NCBI GenBank assembly: GCA_937912045.1
Contig: CALDPI010000122.1
Span: 1-7,846 of the forward strand
Length of the DNA: 7,846 nucleotides
Source of the DNA: an uncultured Clostridia bacterium
Lineage (GTDB): Bacteria; Bacillota; Clostridia; Oscillospirales; Acutalibacteraceae
Reading direction: 5' to 3'
Below are positions 1 through 6,698 of the stretch, piece by piece; within the stretch, counting starts at the first letter, position 1, and each line of letters opens with the position of its first letter. Both the position numbers and the translations under genes were made by a program. The notes below the pieces were generated by a model that did not search any database, had not been told where the DNA came from, and was given only the letters and a program-made list of their open reading frames with translations.

Positions 1-1206
1 CCCTTTGAGGATAATTATCCTGCCGCCGCTTGTGATTACCGCACCTGTGCAAAGCGTGCATATGAATATGGCTTTTCTCTGCCGATTGTACAGCTTTGGA
101 AAGATAAGGACGCAGTACCTTCAGGCTATGAACTTTATCTCTACATAGCAAAGATGAACTCATCTATTGTAAGAAGCATGGTAAACTATGCGAAACTGAG
201 CCCGGAAAACAAGGATGCCGCCCTTAACATAGCCGTAAACGCGGCAGACTATTTGCTCAAAATTTCTGCACCCAAGGGCTCACCGCTTGAGGGACTTCCG
301 CCAACATATCACAACCCCGAAAAGAAGACGGATTTCTATGCGGGAATATCTCAATCCGCAAAGGACAGAGAAAGCGAAAATATGCTTTTGTATCCTGCAA
401 ATGCTGGTATGGCTTATCTTGCTTTATATGACGTTGTGGGCGACAAGAAGTATTTTGATGCCGCTTACAAAATCGGCGAATATTATCTTGAGCACGTTTG
501 CGAAAACGGCACTTGGTACCAGCTCGTTTCGGTGGAAACGGGTGAGCCAACCTCGTCCGCTTACTGTATTCCCCACGCAATTTGCAGCTTCCTTTACACC
601 CTTTATGGTGCGACGGGCGAAGAAAAATGGAAAACACTTGCCGAAAACGGCATGAACTATCTGCGCACAGAAAGCCTTAAAACTTTCCATTGGGAAGGTC
701 AGTTTGAGGATGCTCCGATTTCGGTACAGTACTCTAATATGACACATTTTTCTGCCGATGCGCTTATTCGCGATATTGCTAAAAACCATAGCGACAGCGA
801 GGAAGAGATGGCCATCGCAGAAGAACTTATGCGATATGTTGAGGACCAATTTGTTGTCTGGTCCAACCCGATGAAGCATACAACACAAAATTACGATTCT
901 TCTATCTGGAATCTTCCTGCCGGCCTTGAACAGTATAACTGGTATGTTCCGATTGACTCGAGCACCGCAGGTATAATGGATGCATTCAGAGCAATGCACA
1001 GCGCCACCAAAAAGCCGCTGTATCTTGCAAAAGCAAAAGCACTTGCCGATGCTATTACAAGGGCTCAAAACGAAGAAAACGGACTTATCCCTACCCACTG
1101 GATTACCGAAGACTATAAAGAAACGGGTGGCGACCTGTGGATTAACTGTATGTTCGGCACAGCAAATTATCTTTTCACTATGGCAGATTATCTGGATAAA
1201 CAGTAA
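1..1206 (+). CDS. Helical-hairpin (six-hairpin/alpha-alpha toroid-like) protein, probable carbohydrate-active enzyme, 5' end missing
   Basis: The reading frame is open from base 1, so the ATG at 154 is internal and the gene begins left of the window; 401 residues are visible, ending at TAA 1204-1206. I do not recognise a precise family. The chain shows repeated helix pairs joined by short turns: about residues 134-162 (starts NAGMAYLALYDVVGD), 191-221 (PHAICSFLYTLYGATGE), 319-354 (DSSTAGIMDAFRAMHS) and 381-398 (INCMFGTANYLFTMAD). Such repeats, with Tyr/Trp-rich connecting loops, are typical of six-hairpin glycosidases, uronyl hydrolases, epimerases and polysaccharide lyases. No membrane segment or C-terminal beta domain is visible, and the N-terminus cannot be judged. 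A role in glycan breakdown or sugar conversion is inference from the fold. A terminator directly follows, so this is the last gene of its transcript. The fold is fairly likely; the activity is unknown. Confidence 0.55.
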   Translation, partial: PFEDNYPAAACDYRTCAKRAYEYGFSLPIVQLWKDKDAVPSGYELYLYIAKMNSSIVRSMVNYAKLSPENKDAALNIAVNAADYLLKISAPKGSPLEGLPPTYHNPEKKTDFYAGISQSAKDRESENMLLYPANAGMAYLALYDVVGDKKYFDAAYKIGEYYLEHVCENGTWYQLVSVETGEPTSSAYCIPHAICSFLYTLYGATGEEKWKTLAENGMNYLRTESLKTFHWEGQFEDAPISVQYSNMTHFSADALIRDIAKNHSDSEEEMAIAEELMRYVEDQFVVWSNPMKHTTQNYDSSIWNLPAGLEQYNWYVPIDSSTAGIMDAFRAMHSATKKPLYLAKAKALADAITRAQNEENGLIPTHWITEDYKETGGDLWINCMFGTANYLFTMADYLDKQ

Positions 1207-1213
1207 AACTTTT

Positions 1214-1240
1214 AAACCGACCTCCAAAGAGGTCGGTTTT
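1214..1240 (+). terminator. Rho-independent terminator of the upstream hairpin-repeat gene
   Basis: A perfect 11-bp stem (AAACCGACCTC at 1214-1224, GAGGTCGGTTT at 1229-1239) closes a CAAA loop and runs into a T run. It starts eight bases after the stop codon at 1206. The T-rich sequence after it also carries the -35 box of the next promoter, so the two transcription units are tightly packed. Confidence 0.9.
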
Positions 1241-1243
1241 ATG

Positions 1244-1272
1244 TTGCTTTTTTATACCCTCTGTGGTATACT
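1244..1272 (+). promoter_or_regulatory. Sigma-A-type promoter of the nucleotidyltransferase-glf-glycosyltransferase operon
   Basis: TTGCTT (1244-1249) and TATACT (1267-1272) are separated by exactly 17 bases. A second TATACT overlaps at 1272-1277 but lacks a well-spaced -35 box. The predicted transcript start near 1279 gives a leader of under 30 bases, leaving room only for the ribosome binding site. The -10 box lies inside an inverted repeat (1253-1270), which suggests repressor control. This is inferred from sequence only. Confidence 0.65.
1253..1270. promoter_or_regulatory. Candidate operator: inverted repeat TATACC-N6-GGTATA inside the promoter
   Basis: TATACC (1253-1258) and GGTATA (1265-1270) are perfect inverted 6-base half-sites separated by six bases. 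The right half overlaps the -10 box and the left half lies in the spacer. A dimeric regulator bound here would block RNA polymerase. The half-sites are short and AT-rich, so chance cannot be excluded, and no regulator gene is in the window. Confidence 0.3.
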
Positions 1273-1291
1273 ATACTTGAATTATTGCGTC

Positions 1292-1298
1292 AAGGAGG
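1292..1298 (+). promoter_or_regulatory. Ribosome binding site that fixes the nucleotidyltransferase start
   Basis: AAGGAGG sits seven bases before the ATG at 1306. An in-frame TTG at 1285 lies upstream of this site and would place it inside the coding region, so the TTG is rejected as a start and ATG 1306 is chosen. Confidence 0.85.
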
Positions 1299-1305
1299 CG
1301 TTCTT

Positions 1306-2214
1306 ATGAAAACATCATTGGTAATTATGGCGGCAGGCATTGGCAGCCGCTTTGGAAAAGGTATTAAACAGCTTGAGCCGCTGGGTCCCTCGGGCGAGCT
1401 TATTATGGATTATTCCATTCACGACGCGATGGAGGCAGGCTTTAACAAGGTTGTTTTCATAATCCGCAAGGAAATGGAGGACTACTTCCGTGAGGTTATC
1501 GGCGACCGCATCTCCCGCTTTGTCGAGGTTGAGTATGCTTTCCAAGAGCTTGACAATCTGCCGGAGGGCTTCCAAAAGGGCGAGCGTACAAAGCCCTGGG
1601 GCACAGGACAGGCGGTGCTTGCCTGTAAGGACATAGTAAAGGAGCCCTTTATCGTCATCAACGCCGACGACTACTACGGCAAGGACGCCTTTAAGAAAAT
1701 ATACACCTTCCTGACAACCAAGCAGGAAAAAACCGCACCCTTTAACTTCTGTATGGCAGGCTTTAAACTTAAAAACACCCTGTCGGAAAACGGCGGCGTT
1801 ACACGCGGCCTGTGCGAAACAGATGAATGTGGCGCACTTTCCAAGGTTAACGAAACCAAGAACATTGAAAAGGTTGACGGCAAGCCCGCTATAAACGAGG
1901 ACGGCACCTACCGCTTCATAAGCGGCGAGACGCTCTGCTCTATGAATATGTGGGGCATCACACCCGACTTCTTCCCCTATCTTGAAAAGGGCTTTGTCGA
2001 GTTTTTGTCCTCCCTTGCCCCCGACGATATTAAAACCGAGTATCTTCTGCCCATAATTGTTGACGGAATGCTCAAAAAGGGCGAGGTTTCGGTCAAGGTG
2101 CTCGACACCGACGATAAGTGGTTCGGCGTAACCTATCAGGAAGACAAGGACGCCGTTAAGGCGGCTCTCTCGGACCTTGTTGCAAAGGGCGTTTACCCCG
2201 AGAATATTAAATAA
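1306..2214 (+). CDS. Sugar-phosphate-type nucleotidyltransferase (NTP_transferase family)
   Basis: This 302-residue cytoplasmic enzyme should transfer a nucleotidyl group from an NTP to a phosphorylated sugar or alcohol, releasing pyrophosphate. The N-terminus carries the pyrophosphorylase signature: VIMAAGIGSRFG at residues 6-17 followed by K21 in GIKQLEPLGPSGE. WGTGQAV (98-104) resembles the base- and sugar-contacting loop of the family, and INADDYYG (118-125) supplies the metal-binding Asp region. The C-terminal half forms the sugar-binding lobe. There is no left-handed beta-helix extension of the GlmU type, and the motifs do not let me assign RmlA, GalU or LicC. The start is ATG 1306, set by AAGGAGG seven bases before it. 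It is the first gene of the operon, and glf begins 12 bases after its stop, so its product probably feeds the same glycan. The family is sure; the substrate is open. Confidence 0.85.
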   Translation: MKTSLVIMAAGIGSRFGKGIKQLEPLGPSGELIMDYSIHDAMEAGFNKVVFIIRKEMEDYFREVIGDRISRFVEVEYAFQELDNLPEGFQKGERTKPWGTGQAVLACKDIVKEPFIVINADDYYGKDAFKKIYTFLTTKQEKTAPFNFCMAGFKLKNTLSENGGVTRGLCETDECGALSKVNETKNIEKVDGKPAINEDGTYRFISGETLCSMNMWGITPDFFPYLEKGFVEFLSSLAPDDIKTEYLLPIIVDGMLKKGEVSVKVLDTDDKWFGVTYQEDKDAVKAALSDLVAKGVYPENIK

Positions 2215-2226
2215 TTGAGGTGCTTT

Positions 2227-3327
2227 ATGAAATACGATTATCTGATAGTCGGAAGCGGACTTTTCGGTGCCACCTTCGCACGTGAGGCGGCTGATAATGG
2301 CAAAAAATGTCTTGTTATCGAAAAGCGCGACCACATAGGCGGCAACATCTACACCGAAAAGGTGGAGGGCATTGACTTCCACAAATACGGCGCACACATT
2401 TTCCACACCTCCAACCGTGAGGTATGGGATTATGCCAATCGTTTTGCAGAGTTTAACAACTTTGTGAATTCGCCCGTTGCCAACTACTACGGCGAGATGT
2501 ATAATCTGCCCTTTAATATGAACACCTTTGCCAAGATGTTTGGCATCTGCACACCCAAGCAGGCTGAGGACGTCATCACAGAGCAGCGCGCCGAAATAAA
2601 GGGCGAGCCGCAGAATCTTGAAGAGCAGGCAATCAGCCTTGTGGGCAGACAGATTTACGAAAAGCTTATAAAGGGCTACACCGAAAAGCAGTGGGGACGC
2701 GACTGCCGCGACCTGCCCTCCTTTATAATCCGCAGACTTCCTGTCCGTTACACCTATGACAACAACTACTTCAACGACCGCTTCCAAGGCATACCCACAG
2801 AGGGCTACACCGCTATGGTTGAGCGTATGCTTGACGGAATTGAGGTGCGCACAGGCGTTAACTTCTTGGAGCAGAGAGAGGAATTGTCCGCCCTTGCAGA
2901 TAAGATTCTCTACACAGGCCCGATTGATGAATATTTTGAATATTCTCTTGGCAAGCTGCAGTACCGCAGTCTGCGCTTTGAGAGCGAGGTGCTGAACGAA
3001 AAGAACTTCCAGGGCGTTGCCGTCGTCAACTACACCGACCGCGAAACACCCTTTACCCGCATAATCGAGCACAAGCACTTCAACTTCGGCACGCAGGACA
3101 AGACCATTATAACGCGCGAATATCCGTCCGAATGGGAAGAGGGAATGGAGCCTTATTATCCCATCAACGACGAAAAGAACGGCGCACTTTATGCGGCATA
3201 TGCCGAAATGGCTGAAAAAGAGGACAAGGTTCTCTTCGGTGGCCGACTCGGTCTTTATAAATATTTTGATATGGACAAGGTTATTGAGGCAGCTCTCGCG
3301 CTTGCCAAAAATGAATTGGGGGAATAA
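2227..3327 (+). CDS. glf: UDP-galactopyranose mutase
   Basis: This FAD enzyme interconverts UDP-galactopyranose and UDP-galactofuranose in the cytoplasm, giving the donor for galactofuranose in surface glycans. At 366 residues it matches the usual bacterial length of about 370. The Rossmann FAD motif GSGLFG is at residues 9-14 with the ribose-binding E32, then HIGGN (36-40) and KYGAHIFHT (53-61). YTEKQWGRD (151-159) holds the conserved substrate-site Trp (W156). RLPVRYTYDNNYF (170-182) contains R174, and GGRLGLYKY (338-346) contains R340; both Arg fall where the known enzymes have their diphosphate-binding Arg residues. The start is ATG 2227, with TGAGG six bases upstream; an in-frame TTG at 2215 would swallow that site and is rejected. 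It is the middle gene of the cassette, and the glycosyltransferase begins three bases after its stop. Confidence 0.96.
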   Translation: MKYDYLIVGSGLFGATFAREAADNGKKCLVIEKRDHIGGNIYTEKVEGIDFHKYGAHIFHTSNREVWDYANRFAEFNNFVNSPVANYYGEMYNLPFNMNTFAKMFGICTPKQAEDVITEQRAEIKGEPQNLEEQAISLVGRQIYEKLIKGYTEKQWGRDCRDLPSFIIRRLPVRYTYDNNYFNDRFQGIPTEGYTAMVERMLDGIEVRTGVNFLEQREELSALADKILYTGPIDEYFEYSLGKLQYRSLRFESEVLNEKNFQGVAVVNYTDRETPFTRIIEHKHFNFGTQDKTIITREYPSEWEEGMEPYYPINDEKNGALYAAYAEMAEKEDKVLFGGRLGLYKYFDMDKVIEAALALAKNELGE

Positions 3328-3330
3328 CTG

Positions 3331-4386
3331 ATGAGCGGAAAAGTTAGTATTATAATGCCTGTTTACAAGGTTGAGGATTACGTTGGAAAATCCATTGAAA
3401 GCATACAGGCACAGACCTATGATAATTGGGAGCTTTATGCCGTTGACGACGGCTCGCCCGATAACAGTGGCGCGGTTTGCGAGGAATACGCAAAAAATGA
3501 CAAGCGCATTAAGGTAATCCACAAGGAAAACGGCGGCGCACCCAGCGCACGTAACGTTGCCATTGATATGGCCGACGGCGAGTATTTTTACTTTATGGAC
3601 TCGGACGACTGGACCGAGCCTACTATGCTTGCCGATATGGTTGCACTGGCCGAAAAGCACGATGCACAGTTGGTTGTTGCAGGCTATTATATTGACACGT
3701 ATTATAACGACGAAGAAAAGTTCACACAGGAGCAGTCGGTTAAGGGTCACGCCTTTAAAACACAAAAGGAGTTCAGGCGCAATGCCCACAAGCTCTTTGA
3801 CCAGAACCTGCTTTACACACCGTGGAACAAGCTCTTCCGCGCGTCCTACATTCGTGATAACAAGCTCTACTTCCCCAACACCTTCTGGGACGACTTCCCC
3901 TTCAACCTCTCGGTTGTGCGCGACATTGAAAAGGTTGTTGTAACCTCTAAAAAGTACTACCACTTCATTCGCAAGCGCGCCGAAAGCGAAACCGCACGCT
4001 ACCGTTCCGATATGTACGAAAAGCGTGAGGAGGAGAATGGCTGGATGCGCGAGCTTTACGCTTATTGGGACGTTGCAAGCCCCGAAATTGAGGAGTTCCT
4101 CTCAAGACGTTATATTGAGCGCGTTATTGGCTGCATTGAAAACGTCACAAACAAGAACTGCACCCTAAGCGGTAAGGAAAAGCGCGCCGAAATCAAGAAG
4201 ATGATTACAAGCGACACCGCCGTTGCGGCCGTCAAGTGCGCTGTGCCGAAATCAAAATATATGAAGCTTATGCTTATGCCTATCAAATGGCAGAACGCAA
4301 CCCTCACCTATTGGGAGGGCCTCATAATTTCCCGTGTTAAGCGCAGCAACACCAAGCTGTTTGCAAAGCTCAAGGCAGGAAGATAA
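3331..4386 (+). CDS. Family 2 glycosyltransferase (GT-A fold)
   Basis: This 351-residue inverting glycosyltransferase moves a sugar from a nucleotide donor to a growing glycan, probably at the inner face of the membrane. The GT-A domain occupies about residues 5-120: VSIIMPVYK (5-13), DDGSPDNS (39-46) for nucleotide binding, NGGAPSARN (67-75), and the metal-binding DSDDW (90-94). TPWNKLFR (163-170) and WDDF (186-189) match the acceptor side, where the family's catalytic acid lies. The remaining 150 residues are mostly helical and end in a basic tail rich in Lys/Arg that could hold the enzyme on the membrane; no true membrane helix is seen. The start is ATG 3331, three bases after the glf stop, with GGGGGA inside the glf 3' end as its ribosome site, so translation is probably coupled. 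The context suggests a galactofuranosyl or galactosyl transferase, but motifs do not show the sugar. Confidence 0.9.
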   Translation: MSGKVSIIMPVYKVEDYVGKSIESIQAQTYDNWELYAVDDGSPDNSGAVCEEYAKNDKRIKVIHKENGGAPSARNVAIDMADGEYFYFMDSDDWTEPTMLADMVALAEKHDAQLVVAGYYIDTYYNDEEKFTQEQSVKGHAFKTQKEFRRNAHKLFDQNLLYTPWNKLFRASYIRDNKLYFPNTFWDDFPFNLSVVRDIEKVVVTSKKYYHFIRKRAESETARYRSDMYEKREEENGWMRELYAYWDVASPEIEEFLSRRYIERVIGCIENVTNKNCTLSGKEKRAEIKKMITSDTAVAAVKCAVPKSKYMKLMLMPIKWQNATLTYWEGLIISRVKRSNTKLFAKLKAGR

Positions 4387-4390
4387 AAGT

Positions 4391-4421
4391 AATACCCCCA
4401 CTCTCACGAGTGGGGGGTTAT
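4391..4421. terminator. Bidirectional terminator shared by the convergent operons
   Basis: A 9-bp stem (CCCCCACTC at 4395-4403, GAGTGGGGG at 4408-4416) closes a TCAC loop. It is flanked by TTATTTATTTT on the plus side and by TATTACTTTTA when read on the minus strand, so it can stop transcription both ways. It lies between the glycosyltransferase stop (4386) and the ABC ATPase stop (4422-4424), leaving only 35 bases between the genes. Confidence 0.88.
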
Positions 4422-5063
4422 TTATTTTCCAAGCTTTAGTTGAACGTCGGATTGCTTTGCCACCTCGGGTGAGTGGGTAACTATGATTACACACTTCCCC
4501 TCGTCTGCAAGGCGACGAAAAATCTTCATAATCTCGGCCTGTGTTTCGCCGTCCAGGTTGCCCGTCGGCTCGTCGGCAAGAATAATATCGGGCGCGTAGG
4601 AAACAGCTCTGGCAATAGCAACGCGTTGCTGCTGTCCACCCGAAAGCTTGAGCACCTTGCGGTCTGCCTCGTCCCTTTCGAGTCCCACCTTTTTAAGCAT
4701 TTCATATGCCGTTTCCTTTTTGTTTTTATCGCGCACACCTGCAATCTCCATTGAGAGCACAACGTTTTCCAGCGCTGTGAGGGTGGGCAGAAGATTGAAG
4801 CTCTGGAATACGACACCGACGTTCTGACTTCTGTATTTATACATATCCATTTTTGCGGTGTCCGTGCCCTCGCAGTATATTTTGCCCTCGGTCTGACGTG
4901 CAAGACCAGACAGAAGTGAAAGCAGCGTGGTTTTGCCTGCGCCCGACTTTCCGAGAACGGTGTATATCTTCCCTGCCTCAAACTCGAAATTCATTTTGTC
5001 AAGCACGTTGCGGCCTGACTTTTCATATCTGTAAGAAACGTCTACAAGCTTTAATTTACACAT
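4422..5063 (-). CDS. ABC transporter ATP-binding protein, MacB/LolD/FtsE type
   Basis: This ATPase (213 residues from ATG 5063) powers the permease encoded just upstream at 5076-6698. All nucleotide-binding motifs are intact: Walker A GKSGAGKT (38-45), Q-loop Q87 in VVFQSFNLLP, signature LSGGQQQR (140-147), Walker B IILADE (160-165) followed by PTGNLD, and the switch His H197 in VTHS. The QSFNLLPTLTALENV segment is typical of the LolD/MacB subgroup, which moves lipids, lipoproteins, peptides or drugs outward rather than importing solutes. I chose ATG 5063 because AGGGGG (5077-5072) lies eight bases before it. An in-frame GTG at 5072 would add three residues but overlaps that site. The permease stop codon TAG (5078-5076) overlaps the ribosome site, so the two are probably translationally coupled. 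The transported substrate cannot be read from the sequence. Confidence 0.93.
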   Translation of the reverse strand: MCKLKLVDVSYRYEKSGRNVLDKMNFEFEAGKIYTVLGKSGAGKTTLLSLLSGLARQTEGKIYCEGTDTAKMDMYKYRSQNVGVVFQSFNLLPTLTALENVVLSMEIAGVRDKNKKETAYEMLKKVGLERDEADRKVLKLSGGQQQRVAIARAVSYAPDIILADEPTGNLDGETQAEIMKIFRRLADEGKCVIIVTHSPEVAKQSDVQLKLGK

Positions 5064-5071
5064 AGCATCCA

Positions 5072-5077
5072 CCCCCT
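5072..5077 (-). promoter_or_regulatory. Ribosome binding site of the ABC ATPase, overlapping the permease stop codon
   Basis: On the minus strand AGGGGG (5077-5072) lies eight bases before ATG 5063. Its first two bases are the last two of the permease TAG stop (5078-5076). A ribosome finishing the permease would sit on this site, which favours coupled, matched synthesis of both subunits. Confidence 0.7.
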
Positions 5078-6698
5078 AATCTCTGTTTGTAAGAATTTTA
5101 AGTGGCTCATAACGCATTATGAAGACTACAGCGGCAAGGCTTGAAATGACGGTTAGGAGAATGCCGACCACCATAAGTTGTAAAATGACGTTTAGGTTTG
5201 TGGAATAGGAAACCTGACTTATATAGTTTTTGGTGCTCTGCATCATACCCTTAAAGCCGCCGCGGTTGCCTGCGTCGGACGAGGGCTCTCTCATATTGCC
5301 GCCCGGCATCTCGGTCATACCGCCGCCCTGTGCGCCCGGGTCGCGTCCGAAGTTTTGCTTCATATCCTCGTTTACCTGCTGGTTTGACTCTATTTGTGAT
5401 GCAAGCAGCGTGTTGGTCACCGGCACAGATGCCGCCGCGCCAACGCCGGCACCGATTATGATGGCAACCAGCGTTACGCAGAAAAGCTCAATAATAAACT
5501 GCATTGCCACCTTGCCTTTTTTCATACCGATGGAGGTCAGCACGCCGATTTCGTACTTTCTTTCACGAATGTTGAATATGTTTATGACAATCAGTATGCA
5601 GGCGCCGATTGCAAACACAACCATAAGAAAATACGTCGCCATCTCGCTCAAATTATTAAGTGGCGTCATACTCTGCTCAAACGCAGTAAGGTCAGAGGAG
5701 GAAACGGTGTATTTTTCGTCAAGGCCGAGCGCTTTGACCTCTTCTGAAAACGCTTCGTACGCGTCGGCACTTTCCAGCACGTAGGTATAATTAATCTCGC
5801 TTCCGATGGCGGTGGAGGAGGTAAGACCTGTTTTTTCGTCGGTCACTTCCTCGGCACCGCTTTTTGATTCTGACACAATTTTTTCAAGTGCGGTATAGCT
5901 CATATATATCCTGTTGGCGCTGTCGCCCGCGGTGCTGAAGCCACCCATAACCGCGCTCTGCTCTTCGGAGTTGTTTTTGTATATTCCCACGACCTTAAGT
6001 GTGACGGTTTCTTCCTCGTCGTTGGGGTTTATAAGGGTTATTTCACTTCCCACCGTTAAATCGTTATAGGTTGCAAGCTCTTCTGAAATTATACATTCGT
6101 TTTGGGCGGTACCCTCTGAAAAAACGGCGCCGCTTGTTATCTCGGTGTTACCGTTTTTAAAATCGGTCATTGCTTCATCGCTGCTGTAGCCTATGACGGT
6201 GAAGTCGCCCTGACTTCCCATCTTGCCCATAAAGCCTTTGCCGCCACCCTGCTGGTTTGGCATGCTCGGTGGGTTACCTTGCTGTGTGTTTTGTTCCTCT
6301 CTTTCAAAGGTGCCCATTGTGTCCACAGGCTCGATATCCTCATTTGCGCTGAGCGATGAGGACAGCGTATAATAGGTCGATTTTACGCTGTCTGCCTCGG
6401 CATATTTTTCATAATCGGCAAGGGTGAGGCTTTCGGTTCCCTGCAGCATTTCCTTCATGCTGTCGCGGTCAAAGCCTCCCTCCTCACGCATGGAAGACAT
6501 AACCGACTGTCTGTCAAACGAAATCTGCGCTGTGACGGTCATTGTTGACAGGGTGTCCTCCTTGGCCTTGGCTGCCGATTCGCGAATGGAAAGGGCAATG
6601 CATGCCGATATGCTTATGACCAGCACAATTATTCCTATAAGAACGTTTCTGCCCTTTGCGCGCGCTATGCTGCGAAGGGCGTTTTTGAAAATATACAT
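5076..6698 (-). CDS. ABC transporter permease, MacB/FtsX family, with Gly/Met-rich extracytoplasmic segments
   Basis: This 540-residue membrane subunit pairs with the ATPase that follows it. The layout is the MacB/FtsX one: membrane helix 1 at about residues 19-38, a large extracytoplasmic domain (about 40-350), helices 2 (353-375) and 3 (399-423), then helix 4 (503-528). RERKYEIGVLTSIGMKKGKV (378-397) is the conserved cytoplasmic coupling segment, and the protein ends in the usual EPLKILTNRD. Two low-complexity stretches stand out: residues 139-164 inside the large domain and 449-488 in the loop between helices 3 and 4. Both are rich in Gly, Met, Gln and Pro, and that loop is much longer than usual. 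The start is ATG 6698, with GGAGG six bases upstream. Family members expel peptides, lipids, lipoproteins or drugs, or control cell-wall enzymes; which applies is unknown. No two-component regulator is beside it. Confidence 0.92.
   Translation of the reverse strand: MYIFKNALRSIARAKGRNVLIGIIVLVISISACIALSIRESAAKAKEDTLSTMTVTAQISFDRQSVMSSMREEGGFDRDSMKEMLQGTESLTLADYEKYAEADSVKSTYYTLSSSLSANEDIEPVDTMGTFEREEQNTQQGNPPSMPNQQGGGKGFMGKMGSQGDFTVIGYSSDEAMTDFKNGNTEITSGAVFSEGTAQNECIISEELATYNDLTVGSEITLINPNDEEETVTLKVVGIYKNNSEEQSAVMGGFSTAGDSANRIYMSYTALEKIVSESKSGAEEVTDEKTGLTSSTAIGSEINYTYVLESADAYEAFSEEVKALGLDEKYTVSSSDLTAFEQSMTPLNNLSEMATYFLMVVFAIGACILIVINIFNIRERKYEIGVLTSIGMKKGKVAMQFIIELFCVTLVAIIIGAGVGAAASVPVTNTLLASQIESNQQVNEDMKQNFGRDPGAQGGGMTEMPGGNMREPSSDAGNRGGFKGMMQSTKNYISQVSYSTNLNVILQLMVVGILLTVISSLAAVVFIMRYEPLKILTNRD

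Noticed and set aside
424..1227. A 267-codon minus-strand frame opposite the helical-hairpin gene, with a Cys/His-rich translation.
   Set aside because: It is the same codon-aligned shadow effect. It runs through the terminator hairpin, and no ribosome site or family motif supports it.
1285..1305. Upstream TTG start for the nucleotidyltransferase adding seven residues.
   Set aside because: It lies before the AAGGAGG site, which is ideally spaced for ATG 1306, and the family signature starts right after that ATG.
1315..3963. An 882-codon open frame on the minus strand opposite the whole nucleotidyltransferase-glf-glycosyltransferase operon.
   Set aside because: All three sense genes lie in the same frame and the antisense codons are exactly aligned with theirs. 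Its length only reflects the near absence of sense TTA, CTA and TCA codons, and its translation is low-complexity Val/Leu/Asn-rich sequence. The sense genes carry intact family motifs and ribosome sites.
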